From Coniochaeta sp. PMI_546 (lineage: Eukaryota > Ascomycota > Sordariomycetes > Coniochaetales > Coniochaetaceae), in assembly GCA_021432605.1 (NCBI GenBank), contig MU271148.1:503362-567361 (forward strand): a stretch of DNA of 64,000 bases, given 5' to 3'. The notes below the pieces were generated by a model, which was given only the letters and a program-made list of their open reading frames with translations, did not search any database and had not been told where the DNA came from. Within the stretch, counting starts at the first letter, position 1; each line of letters opens with the position of its first letter. The position numbers and the translations under genes were made by a program. Of the stretch, positions 56,289 to 64,000 are shown in pieces.

Positions 56289-58898
56289 CACTGGGTACCA
56301 GTGCGGTTAAAGACAGAAAAAACCTCCAAGGCGAGCTACCGAAAATGGGGAGCAAGCCACCACATGCCAACCGCCTCTCACCTGCCCGCTGCGAGATGGC
56401 GTGTCTTCTGCTGCCCGGTTATCTTGGCGTGACGTGTGAAGGTAGATAAAAATACTCTCAATTGACCGCCGGATACAGCAGCCCGTCCCCCATTGCCATC
56501 ACCTCATCCAATGGCGACAGGCCCGAGCAGGAGGGGGCTGGTGGTTCTTCTCTAAAATCTTAGCCGAGTAGACACACGAGTGCATGGCACTAGGGACGCA
56601 AGGGATAAAGAACCTTCAACAAACATGGTGCCGGCGAGGACACTTATTCCTGGCGTGTCTCCGAACCACTACCCAATGATATCTTCCAGGCGGGCTTCAA
56701 ATCGAACGAGACATCCATTTTTAGCAAATGACGAAGCGGATAGGCCCCGTCTAGCCAAAAGCAGAACTCGAAATGTGAGACATTGAGAGGAGTAATGCTC
56801 GCGCAGCGTCACGACAAAGCACTCTTCCACATGGAAGAGAAGATCCCCCAAGGAACACTGTTCCTTCTGCTCCTTCTACGCCATCCGCCCGAGAACCTCC
56901 GGACCCAGGCCAGCTGGCCAGTCACCGCCGAAGATGGACATGACACCGAAATCTCGTTGCTCCACCCCTCTGCGTCCCAAGGGCTTGATTTGCACTTTGA
57001 TATTGTGTCGTCTGCAGCGGGCTGCATTGCCATCGACCCAACCGGACCCAAAAGATTGGACGGAAACCAGACGAGGTGGTTGTCTGTTTGCCCAAAGACA
57101 AACATGAATCATCTGCGATTGGACGAGCCTCACAGGGGTCCTCACAAGCCGCCCCTCGCAATGACCTATTCAAGACCTTCAAGACTGTTCATGTAACCAA
57201 ATGCTCGGAATCGAGGAGTCGAATCAAAGTCGCGAGGACGCCACCAACACAACCTGTTCGGGCTTAGTGGAGCTGCCGGTTCTTCCTCACCTTTCCCACC
57301 GGAGCCTATACGGCCATGTCTGACACAATTTAGTGTGCTGACCAGAGGACTGGGTCTGCTTCGCTGGCAGCCTGCCATTTGTGCCCGCTACCCTCACCCA
57401 CCACAGGTGAAGGGCCGGTCTGCATTGGCCGGCCAAAAGCATCAGAGCACCAGAGCATAAGATCGCAATTAAGAGAGCATCCTTGGAACCCCAGCAGCGA
57501 CATCGCGAAAAGATGGCGGAAGCGAAGTCTTGCATTTTTTGACTAGCCCGGACAGCCACATTTGTCCGCTCCGTATGTGAGGCGGCTGACGCGGGCCGTT
57601 CCCTGAAATCCTCGTTGAGCCATGGGGATGAAAAAGCCTGTCCGTCATCGCAGAGTCTGTGCCCGCGCAACCGCCGCGCACGATCCGGACCAGGGCCACC
57701 CTTGGCACGGACCCCAGTTCAAAGCCTGCTTACATAAATGAAATCTCCATGTAACCCACGACGATCCTGGTGATTCGGGGCATCACCAACGTCCGATATA
57801 TCGCTGCACGAGTCAGCTTGGGATTGAAACCGTCACAATCTCACAAGACGCTGTCGCGGCACCTTTATACCTTCGCCACCTCCTTGGCCAACTTGTGCCC
57901 GAAGCAAAGATACACCATCCGCAGTTTGTCCATCGGACAAGCCTGTTCAAGATTAGCTAGGATTCGTTGCTTCAAGAGTCATGTCGACATTTCTGCAACA
58001 TTTTGGCTCGATAAACTGGACACATCACTGCCGAAAGACGAGATGAAGTCACAATAAGGTAGCGCGGAGGCACCCTCCCAAGGCTGTCGCACAACATAAC
58101 TTGTATCAGCCTCCAGGAACCCCGACAGTGTGTCAGTGCTGCTGTCTCAGGAGTCAGTATGCGGCCTCAACGGCCACAACGGCACACGGAGGTGTACACA
58201 TACTAGTGGCAAATGGAAAAGTGAACATGCTTGAATCGTGTCTTACTTGATCTCCGAGACACCTTCCTAGGTTGCTCCCTTGGGGGCTACACGATATCCG
58301 GTGTTGCGTGACTCGCCGCCGGTTCCAACTGTGGAGGTGCGGCATACGGCGCTATAAGAGCATAGGTTGTGCCTTTAAGGCAGTGGTCAGCAGTGGATAG
58401 AACACCCCAATATGATGGGCAAATCGAACAAAGGTGAGCAGTCGAACATTTCATTCTACAACTTGTCTTTGTAACGAAACGAGCTCCAAAGGATATCACG
58501 ACTGTAAATATTGCCGACACCGTTACCGATACAGTGTGCGAAATCATGGGGCTCGGAATCATGAAGCACGTTTGCAGGTCAGGGCGGAGCAACGCCCCTG
58601 GGGAAAAGACTCAAGATGCAAAGCTAGAATAGCCCAAGTTAACGATGGCGACACTATCTTGCTCTTATATGATTGTTGCCGAGGCACACGGCCGCAGAAT
58701 ATAGTAGAAAAGGCGTGGAGGATCTTCCACAGTGGTCCACTGGCTCGAGGAGGCAATTCGAAGCAATGGATATAATATTAGTGCGATCTTCTACGTCTGT
58801 GTATCTCAGATCTTCGGAAAAGCAGAAAACGCCGTCTCCAGTCAAAACGCCATCCTGTAGTAAAGAGGACACATCTCCTCGCCCCAGACAATCCCAGC
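56289..58898. other. 2.6 kb gene-poor stretch
   Basis: Frames of up to 137 codons (for example 56783-57196 on the plus strand) show no motifs, and none has good starts plus splice partners. Nothing repetitive was noticed. It separates the second polyketide locus from the flavohemoglobin gene and may mark the locus boundary. Confidence 0.45.
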
Positions 58899-60182
58899 CT
58901 ATGCCGCGCCAACACCCCCGGTCTCAAAGACCTCAAGGTGGATCCTCTCTTCCTCGACGCCTCTCGACATCAGCGCCTTCTGGGTCTGGATCATGAACAA
59001 CCGCGGCCCGCAGACGAAGTACTCGGCCCGCTTGTCAGACAGGTACAGATCCCTCTCCGCATCCAGCTTCTCGAGATCTATCCTGGTCTCGCCAAAGTGA
59101 TAGTCGACCCCGGCCTTGTCCTCGTCCCCGACCGAGGTCAGGAACACGTTGGCGTGGACGTGCTCGTTGTCGCGGCAGACGTCCCGCACGGCGTCGGCGA
59201 AGGGGTGGGTGCGGCTCGACCGCGAGCCCTGGATCCACGACACCGGCCTCTTCACCGCGGGCTTCTCGGGGGCCTCAGGCGCCAGCGCCCGGAGGATGGA
59301 CATCATCGGCGTGGCCCCGACGCCGGCGGAGATGAGGACGGCGGGCGCGCCCTCCTTGGTCTTGTCGCTCGGGTCGACGAAGAACTCCCCCTGCGGGTGC
59401 GACAGCTCGACCTCGTCGCCGACCTGGTACTTGTTGTGCAGCAGGTTGGAGATCAGCCCCGGGTGGTCGACCACCTCGCCCGGCTCCTTCTTGACGCTGA
59501 TGCGGTAGTGCCGCCCTTGCTTGCTCGGCGCGTCGCTCAGGCTGTACTGCCTGCTCTGCAGGAACCCCAGCTCGGGCACGAAGACCTGCAGGCTGACGTA
59601 CTGGCCGGGCAGGTAGGTGGGCAGCGGCGCGGCGGCGTCGTCGTCGTCGCTGGGCTCGAGGTAGAAGCTGGTGATGTGCTCCGTCTCGGCGACCTTGCGG
59701 GCGATGCGGAACTTCCTCCAGCCCACCCAGTGGTGGGCCTTCTGGACCTCGTACAGCTCGGCCTCGCGGTGGATGAAGACGTCGGCCAGCACGCCGTAGG
59801 CGCTGGTCCAGGCGTCGACGATCTCGGGCGTGGCGGCGTCGCCGAGGACCTGCCCGATGGCTTGGATCAGGAACTGGCCTACGACGGCGTACTGCGGCGC
59901 GCTGACCTGCAGGGAGGCGTGCTTGTGCGCGATCAGCTCGACGGCGTTGCGGAGCTTGGGGAGGTCGTCGATGTATGTGGCGTATGCCAGCACTGCGCCG
60001 GCGAGGGCGCGTGGTTGGCGGCCGGTGGTCTGGCTGGTGATGCTGAAGATGTTCTTGAGCTCTGGGTTGGCGTTGAGGAGGTTGTTGTAGAAGACTGTCG
60101 TGATGGTGGTGCCGTGTTCCTTGAGCACGGGGGCTGTCGCCTTGACTATGGCGATTTGCTCGGGGGTGAGAGATGCCGCCAT
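58899..60182 (-). CDS. fhb1: Flavohemoglobin, nitric oxide dioxygenase, 427 aa
   Basis: Oxidises nitric oxide to nitrate using O2, NADPH and FAD; protects against NO from the host, competitors or nitrite reduction. Single exon from ATG 60182 (MAASLTPEQIAIVKATAPVL). Residues 1-about 145 are the globin: distal Tyr B10 about 32 in FYNNLL and proximal His about 88 in IAHKHASLQV. Then the FAD-binding ferredoxin-reductase domain with RQYSLSDAP (RxYS) and the flavin-contact stretch ISVKKEPGEVV. The NAD(P) domain follows with ISAGVGATPMMSIL and YFVCGP near the end. The C-terminal FETGG aligns with the F390-containing FGPH of Escherichia coli Hmp. Length is typical (about 400-440). Very high third-position GC here leaves a long antisense open frame that is not a gene. 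Confidence 0.96.
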   Translation of the reverse strand: MAASLTPEQIAIVKATAPVLKEHGTTITTVFYNNLLNANPELKNIFSITSQTTGRQPRALAGAVLAYATYIDDLPKLRNAVELIAHKHASLQVSAPQYAVVGQFLIQAIGQVLGDAATPEIVDAWTSAYGVLADVFIHREAELYEVQKAHHWVGWRKFRIARKVAETEHITSFYLEPSDDDDAAAPLPTYLPGQYVSLQVFVPELGFLQSRQYSLSDAPSKQGRHYRISVKKEPGEVVDHPGLISNLLHNKYQVGDEVELSHPQGEFFVDPSDKTKEGAPAVLISAGVGATPMMSILRALAPEAPEKPAVKRPVSWIQGSRSSRTHPFADAVRDVCRDNEHVHANVFLTSVGDEDKAGVDYHFGETRIDLEKLDAERDLYLSDKRAEYFVCGPRLFMIQTQKALMSRGVEEERIHLEVFETGGVGAA

Positions 60183-61258
60183 GATGAAGTCGTTATAGGT
60201 GGTTGTCCTGGTAGTCAGGTTCTCTTCGAACGGTATGGATGAGGTATACAGTCTTGTCCGTATCCACTTGGGTAAGGGTCTGGTAGTAATTAATGGTTGA
60301 TGAAGGGGATATCGAGTATCTCACTGGAGATACCCGACTATTTATCATTTCTCCATCTTGAAGCGGACCTCGCCATGGGATCCATCTCGCCCCGGAGATG
60401 GACCACAAGTCGTACAACATGCCATGACTCTCAATACGACAGCCTACGACAGCTTTGATATTGACGGCTCGTACGATCAGTAAGTGTTCTTTGCATCTCC
60501 GGCGCTCACTGCGGTTGAAACATGGGTTCGGTGAGGCACACGGAAACCCGCAGGGCATCGGAGGCGGGTAAAAACACGGACGAGAGTCAAGAATCCAAGC
60601 TGTCAGGCCATTTTGGCAAGATTTTGGACAATTTCGATCGAGTTGTGACAAATGGCCCGGTTGGTCCTCGCGAGTCTTGGTATCTCCGCGGCGTGAAATT
60701 CCGCTGCGGAAAATCTTGACGTGTAGCCAGAGCTGCGTGTGGGGGATCTTCAACCCTTCGACGAGCCTCCTGTCGCTGACTAAGTTAACCTTTTCGCCCC
60801 CTACACAGTAGAGTCTATAAGGTCTCTCTGGACATCTCTTTAGGGCTTGTCTCGATCCCTTATCAGGTCTCTCGAAAGGACTTATCATCACCCAGGACGA
60901 TCACATCCAATTCTGATACCTTTTGCATTATCTATATCTGCATCGTTGCGAAGGGTGCATCCAGGTTGCATGTCGCGGTTGAAGGGAAAACGTAGTCTGG
61001 GGGAAAATCCCGAGTTTCATCGCGGTCTACCGGTATGAGCCCACTTGTATGTAATAGAAACCAGATCTAGACCAATATTGTCATCAAGCATGTACATGCG
61101 CCTCAACTCCAACCGGCAATGGTTCAGTAACGCTTCTAGATCAGTCATACACTCCAGAATCTTTCCAGCCCGCGGATCAGCTTACTCTCACTCTAAACAA
61201 ACAAGCGGCGACCGCTCGTTAACCTTCCTTCTCTGGTGAGTTACACAGCATATATGAC
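60183..61258. other. Upstream of flavohemoglobin, 3' flank of the aminotransferase
   Basis: About 1.1 kb with no recognised gene. The first few hundred bases upstream of 60182 are the presumed flavohemoglobin promoter. The 232-codon minus-strand frame at 60193-60891 has no recognisable features and lies in that promoter, so it is not called. Confidence 0.4.
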
Positions 61259-62792
61259 TTAAGGGCGAGTGGACTGTATGGCCTTTTCGAGAATCTCCAG
61301 TCCTTCCTGGATCTCCGTGTCTGAGATGGTCAGACTCGGGACGAACCTCAAGGTGTTGGTACCAGCAGTGATGATGAGGAGACCCCTCTCCCTCGCCGCA
61401 GTGACAATCGGTGTAGGATCCTCAGTGAGCTGCAGTCCGAGTATCAGACCCCGGCCGCGGACCTCCTGCACCAGGTCGGGATACTTCGCCTGCAATTGCT
61501 TGAAGCCCTGTACAAAGACGGCATTCTTGGCGATCACGTCCTGCTGCAAGGCTGGGTCTGCCAGCCTCGACACAATGTAGTGCGCCAGGCGACATGCCAG
61601 CGGATTGCCGCCAAATGTTGTGCCGTGGTCACCAACCTTGATCTTCTCTGCGACATGGTTGTTGACGATCGTAGCTCCGATGGGGAAACCGTTGCCCAGT
61701 GCCTTGGCCGTGGTGAGGATGTCCGGGTGCGCTTCCTTGGGCAGCCGGCCGTGAGCCCATAGAGAGCCGGTCCTCGACAGGCCGCATTGGATCTCATCGT
61801 AGATAAGAACGGCTCCAACCTCGCGACACCGCTTGGCCAGCGCAATCAGGAACTCGTCGCTGGCGACCTGCACCCCGCCCTCGCCCTGAATAGGCTCGAC
61901 AATGACACCACACGTCTTCTCCGTGACGAGGTCATTGATGGCATCGACGTCGTTGTACGTCCCGTAGTTGAAGCCCGGTACCATGGGCGAGAAAGGCTTC
62001 TGGTATTTCGGGTTGGGGGTTGCGGACAAGCTGCCCATGGTGCGGCCGTGAAAGGCATTGTGGAAGGAGACGAACTCGTACTTCTCCCCAGATGGGTCGA
62101 GGACCTTGCCGACCTTGCGCGCGAACTTGATGGCGGCCTCGTTGGCTTCGGAGCCGGAGTTGCAGATGAAGACGGACGTGGCGTCGTGCATGCCTCCGGA
62201 CTCGAGCGTCTTCTCGACGAGCAGCTTTGAGAGTGCGCCTGTCCAGGGGTTGTAGTATAGGTTCGATGCGTGGACTAGAGTCTTGGCCTGTCGAGTTGCA
62301 TGTCAGCACTGTGGCCGTGCAAGTATAGGGTGTGATGACTCACCTGTTGGGCAATGAGGTTGGTGAACTCGGGGTCGCAGTGGCCGAGCGCATTGACCGC
62401 AATGCCGGCAGTGAAATCCAGATATTTCCGGTTGTCAATATCCCATATATATGATCCTTCTCCTTTTACAAATACAGGCGGCGGTCGCGCATATGTGGCG
62501 ACCATGAAAGGAGCATGTTCGTTGACCAGGGCGGCGCTCGCCGAGTCTGCGTCGGGGTCTGGGTTCGGTAGGCTGGCTTGTTTCTAGGGCAAGGTTAGCT
62601 GTTACTGGTTGGTGGAATATGTACCACGGAGCTTCGTACTTTGATGTCATCCCTCGAGATGTCAGTTCCTATATTCGAGGTAGGCACAGCCGCTGCTTGG
62701 GAGTAGAACCGGCAGGCTAATGGCGAATACTGCGCAACCACTCCTTTGCCGGACTGCACCGCAAGGCGCGCCAGCGGCGCCCGGAAAGCCAT
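61259..62792 (-). CDS. arg8: Acetylornithine aminotransferase, mitochondrial, 473 aa
   Basis: PLP enzyme of arginine biosynthesis that converts N-acetylglutamate semialdehyde to N-acetylornithine in the mitochondrial matrix. Three exons: 62792-62640, 62583-62344 and 62287-61259, introns of 56 bp each; joins give DDIK-KQASLPNPD and IAQQ-AKTLVHASNLYY. The N-terminus (MAFRAPLARLAVQSGKGVVA) is a basic, acid-free targeting sequence. Class-III aminotransferase hallmarks are FICNSGSEANEAAIKFAR, FHNAFHGRTMGSLS, VIVEPIQGEGG, LIYDEIQCGLSRTG and the PLP lysine in TTAKALGNGFPIGA. HGTTFGGNPLAC follows and RFVPSLTIS is near the end. Length and motif order match Arg8 rather than ornithine aminotransferase (OAT), by the Arg8-like DEIQCGLSRTG and HASNLYYNP. 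It lies 1.1 kb from the flavohemoglobin gene, same strand. Confidence 0.95.
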
Positions 62793-64000
62793 TGGACTAC
62801 GGTTACTCGTGGTGTTTTGGAGTCTGACCCCGAAGCGAAAAGGCTGAGAGCAATGAGAGGAACGGATGTAATGATTTTGCGTCGCTGTGCTGAAGGTTGA
62901 GCCTAATGTCTGCAGTCACGGTAACTCACAATGCGAGAATATGACTCGCAATAATTTTGTCGATAGGAAGCGATAAGCAAAAAAGTGGTCCGATGTCGCT
63001 GTGCGCTATGCAGGATACCTTGTAGTGTATAAGACTGATAAGGTACCTACCTACCTTACCGATCATCCACAAGCCGCACTGCAGTGTTGGTGGATGCTCA
63101 AAGGTTAGCAATGCATGTGATAAGAAAACTCTGAGCATTCTCCGAGTACCTCTGGTTAGAATTCCATCACGTTATCTAACATAACATCCTAATTGAGTGA
63201 GTACATACTGTGTACATCTTACACTGGTGATAGAGCTCACCATGTGCAAGGTGCAACAGACTTCATCTTGATACATCTTGCTGTATCCTTCTGTCGTCTC
63301 TGCCAGGCACTCTTCAGGGCGGGATGGGCATCGAGATACACGTCGAGTTAAGGCGCCTCTCCCGCTGGAATATGCCAGATGGAACCCCTGGAAAGCTCGC
63401 AAGTCGCAACGATTGGACTTTTCGCGGGGCAGATTGTGGGGTAAGGCTTCGAAACGAGCCCCTCCACGGCTGTCTACCCGCAATTGGAATTACCTAGACT
63501 AGCGCCTGTCGTCCCACGTTTGCCCGGCTTCCATCTGCCTTTTCACATGTCAGCGGCCGATCACAGGCAGGACGACATGATTCGCTCTTCCGCGTCATGA
63601 TTCCGCGCATTGCACCGGCTCAGTGGTCCGAATTCAAGGTCTCGTGGCTGGATTACCGTCTAGTCATGTCACCTCGGACATGTTTCCTTTGACCTCACTC
63701 ATTTTCCTTCAACTTGTGTTTATTATTTTCCTTCTTTCTGAGTTGTAAATACTACCTTTCTCCAAGTCCATTTGTTAGACTGCTAGACTCGTCAATAGAC
63801 CCCAAGGTCTGCCCTCCATCCCTGTCTTTGTTTGTGTCTGATCCTTCTCCAAAGCAACTGCAAAGTATCGACATTGTCCACCATATACAGTTGATACCCC
63901 CCTTGTTTCCCACTCTCCTGCAACAGTTTACACCTCGCAAAGCCGGATGACGTCGAACCTGAGCGACATGGCTCCATTACTGTAACTCTACCATCCGGTG
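62793..64000. other. Upstream of arg8 to window end, no gene seen
   Basis: Contains the arg8 promoter and then mixed sequence. From about 63.66 kb it becomes pyrimidine-rich on the plus strand (TTTCCTTTGACC.., TTCCTTCTTTC), which could be the promoter or 5' leader of a plus-strand gene starting beyond the window. No coding exon could be confirmed. Confidence 0.4.

Noticed and set aside
58938-60242. 434-codon plus-strand open frame across the flavohemoglobin gene
   Set aside because: It is the antisense shadow of a very GC-rich coding sequence; the minus strand carries all globin and reductase motifs.
60193-60891. 232-codon minus-strand frame upstream of flavohemoglobin
   Set aside because: No motifs or good start; lies in the expected promoter and leader.

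Overview
This window looks like chromosomal DNA of a filamentous ascomycete (Pezizomycotina). Nearly every multi-exon gene has short introns of about 50-100 bp with GT..AG ends and CTAAC/CTGAC-type branch points. The genes present (fungal reducing polyketide synthases, a Zn2Cys6 regulator, a GATA factor, an FSH-family hydrolase, a CYP52-like P450, a Git3-like GPCR) are typical of that group. The exons below were worked out by hand from splice signals and reading-frame phase, and in each resolved multi-exon gene the exon lengths sum to a multiple of three. Species cannot be told from the sequence.

Region 1 (about 0.5-4.4 kb) holds two small proteins of unknown function. Region 2 (about 4.9-24.4 kb) is a polyketide gene cluster: an O-methyltransferase, an unresolved BTB-like gene, a complete reducing polyketide synthase (KS-AT-DH-CMeT-ER-KR-ACP, about 2619 aa, no releasing domain), a secreted or vacuolar acid trehalase, an FSH-type serine hydrolase and a membrane P450. 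The hydrolase and P450 share a 347 bp divergent promoter. The simplest reading is that the synthase makes a methyl-branched reduced chain, the hydrolase releases it as LovG does in lovastatin biosynthesis, and the P450 and O-methyltransferase decorate it.

Region 3 (about 25.5-33.1 kb) has a seven-helix receptor, a one-finger GATA factor and a gene-poor stretch with decayed pieces that resemble alpha-1,3-glucanase (GH71). Region 4 (about 34.3-44.0 kb) is mostly housekeeping: Kgd4 (2-oxoglutarate dehydrogenase subunit), holocytochrome c synthase, a DUF647/RUS1 membrane protein, mevalonate diphosphate decarboxylase, a one-pass Ser/Thr-rich membrane protein and a DUF6594 membrane protein.

Region 5 (about 44.9-55.5 kb) is a second polyketide locus. 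Its synthase (about 2576 aa) has working-looking KS, AT, DH, KR and ACP domains, a degenerate methyltransferase and no working enoyl reductase. It ends in a Ser/Thr/Pro/Ala-rich tail like the linker that joins PKS to NRPS halves in fungal hybrids, but no NRPS follows. An AflR-like Zn2Cys6 regulator lies upstream on the same strand. Region 6 (about 58.9-62.8 kb) returns to primary metabolism with flavohemoglobin and mitochondrial acetylornithine aminotransferase. No tRNA, rRNA, CRISPR array or intact mobile element was recognised.
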